A model generated the notes under the pieces. It saw only the letters and a program-made list of their open reading frames with translations. It was not told the origin of the DNA and did not search any database. Made by a program: the position numbers and the translations under genes. A stretch of 64,000 nucleotides of DNA from Ardenticatenaceae bacterium (lineage in GTDB: Bacteria > Chloroflexota > Anaerolineae > Promineifilales > Promineifilaceae), in the NCBI GenBank assembly GCA_011525915.1, contig WYBM01000026.1, positions 62,001-126,000 on the forward strand, given 5' to 3'. Positions 36,704-45,462 of this stretch are shown here, piece by piece (positions within the stretch are counted from its first letter, which is position 1; every line of letters starts with the position of its first letter).

Positions 36704-37333
36704 TTACATCTCCCAGGTAGCATCTCCATAAAAGTCGCCATGATCTTTGGTCAAAAAGGCTTCGATTTGAGCCCGGCGGTCCCCCAGGCGAAAGGAAGGA
36801 CCATGACCCGGGTAACAAATGGTGTCGTCGCTCCAGGTGAGTACCACGTTCCGCAGCGTTTGACAGGTGGTGTTAAACCCTTCCACCGACCAGGTTTTCC
36901 CTGGCCCACCATCAAAAATGGTGTCGCCAACAATCACACGATGGTCGTTTTCCAGGGCAAAACATACCTGGTTGCCGATATGGCCAGGGGCATAACAGAC
37001 GCGCAGCGCCTGCTTGCCTACCTGGAAAGTATCGCCGTCCTGCACTGCCTGGTCTAAACGGACGGCCTGGCCGGCCGGTTCATGAGGACCATCATGGCCT
37101 ACCACGGGCACACCCAGGTGCTGCCGCATAGCGGCCAGTGCGCCAATGTGATCAGGATGGGTATGTGTTAATAAAATGGCTACGGCCGTGCTGCCTGCCA
37201 GCATTTCTTGCAAGATTTGTGGATCATCACCAGGGTCAATAAGCACGCTTTGTTTTGTTTCCGGGCAGATAAGCGCGTAGGTGTTCATACCCCAAGGGCC
37301 CACCTGTCGGTGAATAAGTTGAAGTCTGGTCAT
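36704..37333 (-). CDS. MBL-fold metallo-hydrolase (glyoxalase II-like)
   Basis: 210 aa. Complete zinc site: HTHPDH (His57, His59, Asp61, His62), the third His in APGHIGN, the bridging Asp in IVGDTIFDG, and the last His in CYPGHGPS. Short glyoxalase-II-like form without the C-terminal extension. AGGAGG lies 5 bp before ATG 37333; a second ATG sits one codon upstream. Between a small Cys-rich gene (51 bp) and the tandem HTH gene (29 bp) in one operon. Substrate unknown; thioester or lactone hydrolysis is typical. Confidence 0.85.
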   Translation of the reverse strand: MTRLQLIHRQVGPWGMNTYALICPETKQSVLIDPGDDPQILQEMLAGSTAVAILLTHTHPDHIGALAAMRQHLGVPVVGHDGPHEPAGQAVRLDQAVQDGDTFQVGKQALRVCYAPGHIGNQVCFALENDHRVIVGDTIFDGGPGKTWSVEGFNTTCQTLRNVVLTWSDDTICYPGHGPSFRLGDRRAQIEAFLTKDHGDFYGDATWEM

Positions 37334-37384
37334 CATATCCTCCTCATATCTAAACACACAGCAGTGGCCCGTGTGTTCAGCAGA

Positions 37385-37573
37385 TTAACGTCTTACCAGA
37401 CTATAACCCAAATTGGCAAACCATTGCAGACCACGCCACATCAGGTTTTTTTGTTCCGTAACTTCGTCACAATGGCACGTCACGTTCTGGCAGGTGACGT
37501 CATCGACTGCTTCAGTAGTCTCTTCCTCTATACGTTGTGTTTTGTATCGGACGGTATCTGACAGGTAAAACAT
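37385..37573 (-). CDS. Small Cys-rich hypothetical protein
   Basis: 62 aa from ATG 37571-37573, preceded by AAGGAG at 9 bp. It has a CQNVTCHC cluster in the middle (possible metal or redox site) and a basic C-terminal amphipathic segment. First gene behind the operator-controlled promoter. No family recognised; the good RBS and operon position support it being real. Confidence 0.55.
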   Translation of the reverse strand: MFYLSDTVRYKTQRIEEETTEAVDDVTCQNVTCHCDEVTEQKNLMWRGLQWFANLGYSLVRR

Positions 37574-37661
37574 GACCCGCAACTCCTTGATGATGCCCAG
37601 ATGGAAAGATAGTGTTGATTGGGCTGGTAAACATCATCAACTTTGGTGTATACTTGTGGGC

Positions 37662-37719
37662 ATTAGATTAGTATCTAATGTATTAGATGATTGTCTAATG
37701 TATTAGATGATAATCTAAT
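37662..37719 (-). promoter_or_regulatory. Triple operator array ATTAGAT-N4-(A/G)TCTAAT
   Basis: Three 18-bp imperfect palindromes at 37662-37679, 37682-37699 and 37702-37719, exactly 20 bp apart (about two helix turns). Copy 1 reads ATTAGATTAGTATCTAAT; the half-sites TTAG/CTAA are MarR-like. Copy 3 covers the -10 box of the minus-strand promoter and copies 1 and 2 lie in the first 40 bp of the transcript, a layout typical of strong cooperative repression. Confidence 0.75.
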
Positions 37720-37735
37720 CGCCTGATTTTGTCAA
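37707..37735 (-). promoter_or_regulatory. Promoter of the small-Cys/MBL/HTH operon
   Basis: On the minus strand: TTGACA (37735-37730), 17-bp spacer, TATCAT (37712-37707). Predicted start near 37700, inside the operator array. Confidence 0.7.
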
Positions 37736-37769
37736 TACCTTTGTGGTATGCTTCGACCTGTATTAAGTA

Positions 37770-37859
37770 ATCAGAAATCAGTCACCAGTGTTCAGTGGAC
37801 AGTTACGGGCGCCAGGCCTCACTGAATACTGACCACTGATGACTGAAAACTGATACTAG
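37770..37859. repeat. Dispersed CAGT-type repeat, copy B
   Basis: Inverted copy of the repeat at 26465-26594, about 88 percent identical over 78 bp by eye. It lies between the operator-controlled promoter and the SPFH gene. A TTGACT at 37948-37953 downstream may be a -35 for the SPFH gene, with a weak TATCAG -10; the rest of 37860-38075 shows nothing else. Confidence 0.7.
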
Positions 37860-38075
37860 TACCCCAGAACTATTCACCTCTACCCCGCTTTACGAGAAAC
37901 TGTCTTTATTGATCTTATGTTTGGTTTTTGCCTGAATAGGATTACAATTGACTTAAATACGCCCATCTTATCAGCAGCTTTCAGGTACTCACTTCATACA
38001 TGCTGATGCTTAAACTAAAGAAGTTCTCAGATCTGATTTTCAGGGTGGTCTGTGGATCTCTTTTTGGAGAGGCAC

Positions 38076-39089
38076 ATGGAACAACGACAAAAAACAGCAT
38101 TCACCATTGTGGCCATCATAGCCGGTATCATTTTGTTGGCCTTGGGGTATGCGGCTGCCGGTTTGGTTGGAGCCGCTGCAGCTGGGGCCTTTGTTTTTTT
38201 GGTTTTCCTGGCAGTCAGTTATTTCCGAACCAACTATCTCATTTTAAATGAGATGGAAGTTGGGGTGGTCTTTGACCGCTTCGACAATTTTGTTTGCTTT
38301 TTAGACAACGATTACGGCCGTATCTATCCTCGTGCCGCTGGCTCTGAACCCTATAATGACGATACCATGCCGCCTAAAAGGCTCAAGCCCATCCGGCAGC
38401 ATCACATCAGCCCAGCTATAGAAGTTGTGAAAACCAGGCTGCGCAAAGGTTCATTTGATGCCAAAGGTGTAAGCAAAGATGTGCGCACCAAAGAGGGCAT
38501 TCAGGTCACCATTCCCTGGAGTGTCTCTTTCCGTGTAGAGGTGCTGCGCATTCAACCGGGCATTGAGCATAAAATGGCACGTGTACTTCCAGCATACGCC
38601 GACAAACTAGTGACCGGCCGTGTTTTACAAATTATCCAACACATCGTTGGTCAAAAACGGATCGAAGAGCTGTACGCTACCGGGGATAATGACGGCGCTA
38701 TTCAAAAACTAGAAGACGAGTTACGCACAGAACTGCTCACCCGCGCTAAAGCTGTGGGCATCACCGGTATAGCCGCCCATGATGTCAAACTTGGCCCTCT
38801 CGTTTTACCACCCCAGATCGAATCAACCCTGCGTGTTTCTCATCAACGTCAGCTGCATACAGATACGTTGGCTAAATCTTTAAAAACATTGCGGGAAGCG
38901 ATAGCCGCCTTTACACCTGAAGATATGGAGCGCCTGACCGAATTAGAACGCCTGCGCATCATTGATGAAAAAACCAAGTCGCTTACCTTAACCGAATCTT
39001 TTGCCAGAAAAGAAAACAATATCCGCATTCGAGAAGAAGATGTTGGGCCGGCCAATGGGAATGCATTAGAAGATGCCCAGCATCAATGA
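38076..39089 (+). CDS. Membrane-anchored SPFH/Band 7 protein
   Basis: 337 aa from ATG 38076 with GGAGAGG upstream (frame open to 38052). Two adjacent hydrophobic stretches (residues 12-50) anchor it; a Band 7-like domain follows (KEGIQVTIPWSVSFRVE, then VLPAYADKLVTGRVLQ), and then helical, charged coiled-coil sequence. Such proteins organise membrane microdomains or chaperone membrane complexes. Its stop overlaps the convergent LysE gene by 7 bp. No NfeD or protease partner nearby. Confidence 0.72.
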   Translation: MEQRQKTAFTIVAIIAGIILLALGYAAAGLVGAAAAGAFVFLVFLAVSYFRTNYLILNEMEVGVVFDRFDNFVCFLDNDYGRIYPRAAGSEPYNDDTMPPKRLKPIRQHHISPAIEVVKTRLRKGSFDAKGVSKDVRTKEGIQVTIPWSVSFRVEVLRIQPGIEHKMARVLPAYADKLVTGRVLQIIQHIVGQKRIEELYATGDNDGAIQKLEDELRTELLTRAKAVGITGIAAHDVKLGPLVLPPQIESTLRVSHQRQLHTDTLAKSLKTLREAIAAFTPEDMERLTELERLRIIDEKTKSLTLTESFARKENNIRIREEDVGPANGNALEDAQHQ

Positions 39090-39760
39090 GCCAGCCAACC
39101 CAGCGTTCCCTGCCAGAGCTGAAAAAGCCCAAAACCGAGTAAAGCGGCGGCTGAAAATCCGCTGAGCAGGCGGCTAATTCTGGGGTCTAACCCTTTGGCC
39201 AGAGCAAACAACACAATAAACGCAACAAGCCCCCCCACCAACATACCATAAAACCCCAAAAGAAAGCTCAGGCCATACCCGGCTGACTCTCGCCAACCCG
39301 CCAATAAGATGGGGCCGGTGATGGTAGCCCAAAAAATGTATGGGCCGGGGCTTAAGGCATTCATCAGGGCGGCCTCAAAGATATTTTGCCGCCGCACCAT
39401 CGATACTGGCTCAGGTAAGGCCACCTTTCTAAAGGCACAAAAGGCATTGTAAGCCAAATAAAGTAGAAACAAACCACCAGCCACTTGCAAACCAGTCAAC
39501 AGCCAGGTGGGTGTTTGTGTCAGCACAAGCAGCACCAGGGCAATAATAGGACCATCGCTGAGTAGAGGGGCAAAGGCAGCCAGCAGGGTGTGCCGCCAAC
39601 CGTTTTGCAGGGTTTGCGAGAGTAAATAAGCCTGAAAAGGGCCAGGTTGGGCCGCGGCCGTACCGCCAAGCAAAAGCCCTTGTGAGAAGTAGAAAAACAA
39701 CATCGCAGAATTGTAAGCGACTTGCAGCAAAAGGCCAATTGGCACGCTGTCTGTAGGCAT
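39083..39760 (-). CDS. LysE/RhtB-family exporter
   Basis: Six-helix amino-acid or small-molecule exporter of 226 aa from ATG 39758-39760. Seen: YFSQGLLLGGTAAAQPGPFQAYLL, the LysE PGP motif after TM1, and NALSPGPYIFW in the middle, the second conserved PGP. The start is uncertain: an internal ATG at the first helix (39706) also fits the family. Divergent from the F420-type reductase gene. Confidence 0.8.
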   Translation of the reverse strand: MPTDSVPIGLLLQVAYNSAMLFFYFSQGLLLGGTAAAQPGPFQAYLLSQTLQNGWRHTLLAAFAPLLSDGPIIALVLLVLTQTPTWLLTGLQVAGGLFLLYLAYNAFCAFRKVALPEPVSMVRRQNIFEAALMNALSPGPYIFWATITGPILLAGWRESAGYGLSFLLGFYGMLVGGLVAFIVLFALAKGLDPRISRLLSGFSAAALLGFGLFQLWQGTLGWLAH

Positions 39761-39817
39761 GATATAGTCCGCGGCAAATAGGCCACCCAGTCGGTCTGGC
39801 CATTGTGGACATGAAAA

Positions 39818-40318
39818 ATGCCTGAAAAAGTACAAGAAGCGTCACCGCCAACCGGCTTCACTCGCCTGATGTTTCGCGCCCCGATCTGGTTATACCGATT
39901 ACACCTGGGCTGGCTCATGGGGAGACGATTTTTACTGCTTCATCATGTGGGGCGCAAAAGCGGTCAAACGCGCCAGGCTGTTTTAGAAGTGGCTGGTCAT
40001 GACAAAACCACAAACACGTATTTTGTGGCATCTGGCTTTGGACCTCAGGCCCAATGGTATCAAAATATAAGGCAGACACCGGAGGTTATGATCCAGGTGG
40101 GGCGAAAGAAGCTGACCGTCACGGCCGTAGCCCTGTCCCCGGTTGAATCCGGCCAAAAAATGGTGGCGTACGCCCACCAGCACCCCAAAGCGGCCCAAAG
40201 CCTGATGCGCCTGTGCGGCTACCATGTTGACGGCACCGATGAAGATTATTTTATCATGGGGCGGGACCATATTCCCTTTGTGGCCTTCACACCACAAGAG
40301 GGCGCTGCTGAGAATTAA
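39818..40318 (+). CDS. Deazaflavin (F420)-dependent nitroreductase-family protein
   Basis: 166 aa. Matches the DDN/FDOR-A split-barrel family: LLLHHVGRKSGQTRQAVLEV, FVASGFGPQAQWYQNI and a terminal R-x-HIPFVAF. Members reduce quinones or nitro compounds with F420H2, which implies that the organism makes F420 (or that the protein has changed cofactor). Start ATG 39818 lacks a strong RBS. Confidence 0.8.
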   Translation: MPEKVQEASPPTGFTRLMFRAPIWLYRLHLGWLMGRRFLLLHHVGRKSGQTRQAVLEVAGHDKTTNTYFVASGFGPQAQWYQNIRQTPEVMIQVGRKKLTVTAVALSPVESGQKMVAYAHQHPKAAQSLMRLCGYHVDGTDEDYFIMGRDHIPFVAFTPQEGAAEN

Positions 40319-40526
40319 CGGAACACCGCCGAACTATAACCGTTCCGTGACCACGGCCGTTTGACGATGATGCCCTCTTTCTGCATACTTACCCGCCTGG
40401 TGGCAACCTTACAGAAATCATCACCTTTACCTGGTAAAATTATAAAAACCAACCTCCCGGAGGGGTCATTCTAGATGACCTTTGCCATGGAAGCCTGCGG
40501 GAGGGTATTGTTTAGAGGAGTTTATG

Positions 40527-40955
40527 ATGGACGCAAAAGTAACCTGGCATGAAAGCTTACATTTTACTGGAACAGCAAATGAAGCTCCCCCAATCACCCT
40601 GGATGGCAACCCGCCGGTGGACGGGCAAAAAAGAGGGATGAGCCCCATGCAGCTGCTGGCCATCAGCCTGGCAGGCTGCACGGCCATGGACGTGATTTCT
40701 ATTTTGCAGAAAATGCGGCAGGATGTGACGGGCTTTGAAGTCGCTTTTCATGGTGAACGCTCAACCGAACACCCCAAGGTGTTTACTGATATTGCCATAG
40801 AGTATATTGTCCACGGCCGTAACCTGGAACAGGACAAAATAGAAAAAGCCATTGAACTATCTATAGAGCGGTATTGCTCTGTTCAAGCCATGCTGCGGCA
40901 GGCGGCGACCATTCAGCATACCTACCGCATTGTGGCGGCTACACCTAACCTGTAA
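40527..40955 (+). CDS. OsmC/Ohr-family peroxide-reducing protein
   Basis: 142 aa. Two redox Cys in the family context: AGCTAMDV near residue 52 and RYCSVQAML near residue 117. The GMSPMQLLAISLAGC stretch is typical of OsmC-like (YhfA group) proteins, which reduce organic hydroperoxides. AGAGGAG (40514-40520) serves ATG 40524 or 40527; 40527 has the better spacing. Convergent with the large cyclase gene. Confidence 0.88.
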   Translation: MDAKVTWHESLHFTGTANEAPPITLDGNPPVDGQKRGMSPMQLLAISLAGCTAMDVISILQKMRQDVTGFEVAFHGERSTEHPKVFTDIAIEYIVHGRNLEQDKIEKAIELSIERYCSVQAMLRQAATIQHTYRIVAATPNL

Positions 40956-40971
40956 GTGGCGGCGGCTACGC

Positions 40972-43900
40972 CTAACCTGCAAGTTCACCGCTTAGCACCG
41001 TCCATAAATCGGCCAACCGACGATGCGCCGGGAAGTTTTGTAGAAACATCTCCTGGCTGTGTCGGTCTTCCAACTTTTGGGCCTTGTCTTGCAAGGCCCT
41101 GTAAGCCTGGGTCAACATGGTTTTGGCCCTTGCCTGGTCTACCTGAAATAACACCTCGCAGCATACCTGATATACCCAAAAAAGCTCCAGTTCACCAGAC
41201 AGTTTACCTGCCGTGAGATCTGCCAGAATGGCTTCTACCTGGGCAGCAGCTGCGGCCAGATCGTCCCTGGCCAACGCCAATTGGGCCAGCCCGGCCCGTG
41301 GCTCGATGGTGCGGCTGGCGCGTTGTGCTGTCTGACGAATGGCTAACGCCTGCTGGTATGCCTCTTCAGCTGCCGCCAACTGCCCTTGCAGCCGGTAGAC
41401 ATGCCCCAGGTAGAGGTATCCTTCAGACATGACGTGCTTCCCCCCCCATTCTGCCCCCATGACCACGGCCGTTTGGGCATAGGTAAGCGCTTCTGCATAG
41501 GCTCCCTGATAGACGGCCAGCAGCGCCAGGTTAGCGTTCAGGTTGGCTTCGCCACGGCGGTTGCCTGTTTCCAGGCACAACAACAATGCACGCCGGGTAA
41601 AATGCTCGGCCCGGCCAAAGTCCCCTTCTAAAAAGGCCATGATCCCTACGTTCGTGGCCCCGTTACTCTCTTCCATCTTATGCCCAATCTGGCGTGAAAG
41701 CTGGTACGCCCGTTCGTAATAGTGGCGGGCGGCCACAACATTATCCTGCATAAACGCCTGCCACCCCAGGTTATTGAGCGTGATCGTTTCCCCATAGAGG
41801 TCACCGCCCTGCTGCTGCCACATTAAGGCCTCATCATAAAAAGGACGTGCCTGTTCAAAAAAGCCTTGTTCATCCAGAGCCATGCCCAGGTTATTCAAAC
41901 AGCGGGTGATTAATGCCATGTCATCACCCATGCGTGCCAGGGTTAATGCCTGCTGTAAAGTAGCGGCGGCGGCAGCATAGTGCCGCTGCCGAAACTGCAC
42001 CATGCCCAGCCGCCGGTAAGCGTGGGCCTGCAACATGAGGCTGTCCCCAGATAAGGCCAGCGTTATCGCTTGTTTGGCAAAAGACAACGCTTTCTCCATG
42101 TTGGGCAGTATATTTTCATACCGGCTTCGGCGTAAAGCCACGGCCGTTTGCTGCTGCCAGCTTAATTGTGGCCCCAGCAGGGCCAGGGCGGTCAGGTCTT
42201 CCCGTTGTGCTGCCCGGTCGCCCTGCCAATCATGCACTTCTTCTTGAGCCAGGAGCAAATCGCCCAGCAAGGTGACATCGTCTGCGGCAGTGAGGGCCAG
42301 GGCACGGCCGTAGTAATCTAGCGCCGTCGTCGTTTCATAATGTTTGGCAGCGAACAAGCCAGCCTGGTACAGATACCATCTGGCTGACGCTTGCGCCTCA
42401 CCCTGGCCCAGCTGGAACGCCATCTCATAATGGTACGCCAGCTCGCCATAATGAGGCGCCTGGTCTTGACGGTAAACGTGAGCCAGGGCGGCAGCCGCCC
42501 GTGCGTGTAGAACACGCCGGTGGGTGCGTGGCTGCATTTCATAGGCGGCATCACGTAATAGGGCATGTTTAAACAGGTAACGTAAGTCACCCAACAACGC
42601 CCAGATATGCCGGGTTTCTGCCTGCTGTAACCTGGGTGTTACCCGTTCGTTGTCCGGCAGCATGGCTTTAAGCACCGGCACGGCAAAACTTTGCCCCAAG
42701 ACGGCAGCCGTTTGCACTACCTTTTTTGTCGGCGCGGGCAGCCTATCCAGCCGGGTAATGAGCAATGTGTTTAAACTGGCTGGCAACGTAGTTATGTCAG
42801 CCTGGACCAATGTCAGAGTGCCCGTGTCGGCAGCAGTCAGCAGGCCGCGCTCTTGCAGGTCTAGACAAAGCTGCTCAGCAAAAAAAGGGTTGCCATCGCT
42901 TTTTTCTTGGAGAAAATGGACCACGTCAGCGGCTACGGGCTGGGCTGTTAATTGGTGGCAAAGTGTGTGTAGATCTGCCGTTGTTAAGGCTGTCAGGTGG
43001 ATATGGGTTTGGGGCACGGCCGTACCTTCTGGCAGGGCATAGGTGGTGCCATCCTCCTGGTAACGGCTGGAAAGAATCATCATGACCGGGTAGTCGGCCA
43101 GACGGTGGCAGAGGTGGGCCACAAAGTGGCGTGACTCTTCATCCAGCCAATGGGCATCTTCCAGATGCAAAGCCAGCGGGCGGCAAAGGGCCTGGGCCTG
43201 TAAAAAGGTGTGCAAAGCCAGGAGTGTGTTTTCAAAACGAAGCCTGGGTTCCAACTGCTCATACAGTGATCCTGGCCAATAAATATCTACCAGTGCCGCC
43301 AGCAGTGAGTGGGTGCGGGCCAGTTCGGCCTTGACAGCGGCAGCGCGAGGATCTGCTACGGCCGTAAGCTGCTGCTGTAAATTGGCCAGCCCTTCGTCAA
43401 AGCTGCGGCGGTTCTGCACCAGGGAACGATTAGCTGTCTGGTGGAAATAAGCTTGCAGCATGGCCCGAAACGGGTTTAATGGGTGGCGCAAAATACCGTC
43501 AGCAGTACAAGTTAGCCACTGCATCTGGCTGGCCGATGTCTGCTGCCAGGCAAACAACAACCGGCTTTTACCCATACCGGCGTCGCCATGTACCCAAACA
43601 ACCCCGGCAAACTGCCCGGCGTGCAAGGGTGCGGCTGCCTGCTGCAGCCGGTTTAGCTCGGCCATACGCCCCACCATTTGCCCACGAAAGAGCAGGCTGT
43701 GGCGGACTTTACCCGTCAACAATTGATACAGTTCACGCGGACGCTGGCCTTTGAGCAGGCGCGGGCCGAGTGGGTGCAGATGGTATTCGTTTTCTAGCTG
43801 CGGCACGGCCGTACTGTCCAGCCATATCTCGCCCCATGCCGCCTGCATCGCCACATGGGCGGCCGTATTGACCACGTCGCCTAAAGTACTGTACTCACCA

Positions 43901-44937
43901 CGTTGCTCTCCGCCGCGAATACCGGCCCAAACCAGCCCTTCGGCCAGTCCGGCGCGCCAATTCATGCTCTGGCTGCTGGCTACCAGCGACGGTTGGGCTC
44001 GCAGGGCCAGTAAAAAACGGACGGCGCGAGCGGTGTTATCTTCGTAACTCAGGGGCGCCCCAAACCATAACACCACCAGCCCCCCCTTATCACCAAATTC
44101 CAGGCGGCTGAACGTGCCACCATAGGCATGGCTGAGGTGCATCACATGGGCCGCAAAGTTATGCAACCCGGCCGTGTCTGACGCTGCTTGGAAAGAGATA
44201 AAAACGGGGCAGATGACCCGAAAGTCGGCTGGTAAGGTTAGGTCCAGGACAGCCTGACCAATAAAGGGCTGCAGCGCCTCATGTGTAGCCGCCAATGGCG
44301 GGACAACCTGTGGTACGGGTGGTGATGTGCTGGGGATGGCCAGCTGCCAATAGTCAGGATGGGGTTGACCCACGGCCGTGACCCCTTCACCCAATAACCG
44401 CCGGCAGGATTCATGGGCGATCACCTGACCCTGGGCCCCTATTTTTTCTGCCTGAGCGGCCTGATCAACAGCCGGGCCACGAAAATACCAGGTATATTTG
44501 CCCGCATGGCCGGGTATACCCCAGAACACATCACCGGCCGCCAGGCCCACGTTGGCACCAATGGCAAATTGACCATAGGGGGTGGCCGCTGTGTAGGTCT
44601 GGCCATCAGGCGTCAGGTGCCGTTGAATGGCTGCGGCCGTCCACCAGGCCCTTTCGGCCGCATCTGGCGCATTGGCCGGAAACACGGCCGTAAATGCGTC
44701 GCCGCTAAAATGGGAGATGAACCCTCCCCAGGCATAAACGGCCTGGACCATGGGCTGAAACACCTGGGTCAACGTCTCGCTGAGAACTTCGGCACCATCA
44801 TGCTGATGTTGGCAGAGGGTCTCCGTCAGCGGTGTAAAACCAGAGATGTCTACAAACAGGATCAGTGACGGAAGCGTCCCATGCTCCTCCCCAGCGACAA
44901 ACTTCTCCAAAATGAAGCGGGGCACAAGGTTACGCAT
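40972..44937 (-). CDS. Second sAC-like protein: two cyclase domains, AAA ATPase, TPRs
   Basis: 1321 aa, same order as the protein at 26597-30730. Cyclase domain 1 keeps both metal Asp residues (Asp30 in FVDISGF, Asp80 in HFSGDAF). Domain 2 lacks the first Asp (FISFQAA). Its VVNTAAHV motif keeps Asn but has His where the transition-state Arg is expected, so activity is doubtful. P-loop GDAGMGKSR follows, then a STAND-type ATPase region with LEDAHWLD (Walker B) and about ten TPR units towards the C terminus. Start ATG 44935-44937 has no strong RBS. A signalling or scaffold role gated by the ATPase is inferred. Confidence 0.83.
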   Translation of the reverse strand: MRNLVPRFILEKFVAGEEHGTLPSLILFVDISGFTPLTETLCQHQHDGAEVLSETLTQVFQPMVQAVYAWGGFISHFSGDAFTAVFPANAPDAAERAWWTAAAIQRHLTPDGQTYTAATPYGQFAIGANVGLAAGDVFWGIPGHAGKYTWYFRGPAVDQAAQAEKIGAQGQVIAHESCRRLLGEGVTAVGQPHPDYWQLAIPSTSPPVPQVVPPLAATHEALQPFIGQAVLDLTLPADFRVICPVFISFQAASDTAGLHNFAAHVMHLSHAYGGTFSRLEFGDKGGLVVLWFGAPLSYEDNTARAVRFLLALRAQPSLVASSQSMNWRAGLAEGLVWAGIRGGEQRGEYSTLGDVVNTAAHVAMQAAWGEIWLDSTAVPQLENEYHLHPLGPRLLKGQRPRELYQLLTGKVRHSLLFRGQMVGRMAELNRLQQAAAPLHAGQFAGVVWVHGDAGMGKSRLLFAWQQTSASQMQWLTCTADGILRHPLNPFRAMLQAYFHQTANRSLVQNRRSFDEGLANLQQQLTAVADPRAAAVKAELARTHSLLAALVDIYWPGSLYEQLEPRLRFENTLLALHTFLQAQALCRPLALHLEDAHWLDEESRHFVAHLCHRLADYPVMMILSSRYQEDGTTYALPEGTAVPQTHIHLTALTTADLHTLCHQLTAQPVAADVVHFLQEKSDGNPFFAEQLCLDLQERGLLTAADTGTLTLVQADITTLPASLNTLLITRLDRLPAPTKKVVQTAAVLGQSFAVPVLKAMLPDNERVTPRLQQAETRHIWALLGDLRYLFKHALLRDAAYEMQPRTHRRVLHARAAAALAHVYRQDQAPHYGELAYHYEMAFQLGQGEAQASARWYLYQAGLFAAKHYETTTALDYYGRALALTAADDVTLLGDLLLAQEEVHDWQGDRAAQREDLTALALLGPQLSWQQQTAVALRRSRYENILPNMEKALSFAKQAITLALSGDSLMLQAHAYRRLGMVQFRQRHYAAAAATLQQALTLARMGDDMALITRCLNNLGMALDEQGFFEQARPFYDEALMWQQQGGDLYGETITLNNLGWQAFMQDNVVAARHYYERAYQLSRQIGHKMEESNGATNVGIMAFLEGDFGRAEHFTRRALLLCLETGNRRGEANLNANLALLAVYQGAYAEALTYAQTAVVMGAEWGGKHVMSEGYLYLGHVYRLQGQLAAAEEAYQQALAIRQTAQRASRTIEPRAGLAQLALARDDLAAAAAQVEAILADLTAGKLSGELELFWVYQVCCEVLFQVDQARAKTMLTQAYRALQDKAQKLEDRHSQEMFLQNFPAHRRLADLWTVLSGELAG

Positions 44938-44958
44938 GAAGGTAAGGGCTTGCCAGAA

Positions 44959-45283
44959 TTACTGCACTTGGTTTTTGGGGTTTGCACCTAACGTTAGTAT
45001 GAATTCTTCCACCTCCTCGCCCCGAGCATTGGAAAAACCTTTATCTTGGCCAGAAATTATGAGCCCACATTTTTCCATGACACGAACAGAGGCGATATTG
45101 TCTTTAGGTGTCATCAGCCAAAATCCTGGCCCAATGGGCCATAAAGGCCTCTCTGTCTGTCGGGTCTTTGGCCGTGAAGGCAGCCATATGGCTGCCAGCC
45201 GGGTCCATCTGCTGGGCAAAAAAGATGACCAGGTCTTCTTGGGCTACGTCACGAAGCTGCACACTGTGGATCATGCTTTCCAT
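44959..45283 (-). pseudogene. GNAT acetyltransferase remnant with internal deletion
   Basis: The N-terminal piece (MIHSVQLRDVAQEDLVIFF ... HWARILADDT) stops at TAA near 45110. The C-terminal piece of the same kind of protein (PKDNIASVRVMEKCGL ... ARGEEVEEFILTL) begins at once in the next frame. Joined they make only about 105 aa; a normal member has about 170, so the central acetyl-CoA-binding half is missing. Start ATG 45281-45283 or 45272-45274. An internal deletion with frameshift is the simplest reading. Confidence 0.75.
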
Positions 45284-45327
45284 ACATCGATGTCCTTTTT
45301 GTACTGGCATTTTAAGCCACGCACAAA

Positions 45328-45370
45328 TTGCCGGCAAACGGCCGTTTGGTAGGTGACCGTTTGCCGGCAA
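45328..45370 (-). terminator. 14-bp hairpin after the OFOR operon
   Basis: Arms TTGCCGGCAAACGG (45328-45341) and CCGTTTGCCGGCAA (45357-45370), 15-nt loop containing part of an ACGGCCGT site, 92 bp past the gamma-subunit stop. Short T-run (TTTG) on the minus strand. Likely terminator; a related hairpin is at 47365-47408. Confidence 0.5.
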
Positions 45371-45462
45371 AAAAGATGCCGCTTATGGGAAGCACGGCCA
45401 GGAGCTGATAGATACAGGTATGACCGGCGTCCTTTTGTGGGAACGTGACAGGCTGGCGGTTA

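Noticed and set aside
37662..37719. Three 20-bp iterons as a replication origin
   Set aside because: No rep or dnaA gene or DnaA boxes nearby, and the array coincides with a good promoter, so an operator is the better reading.
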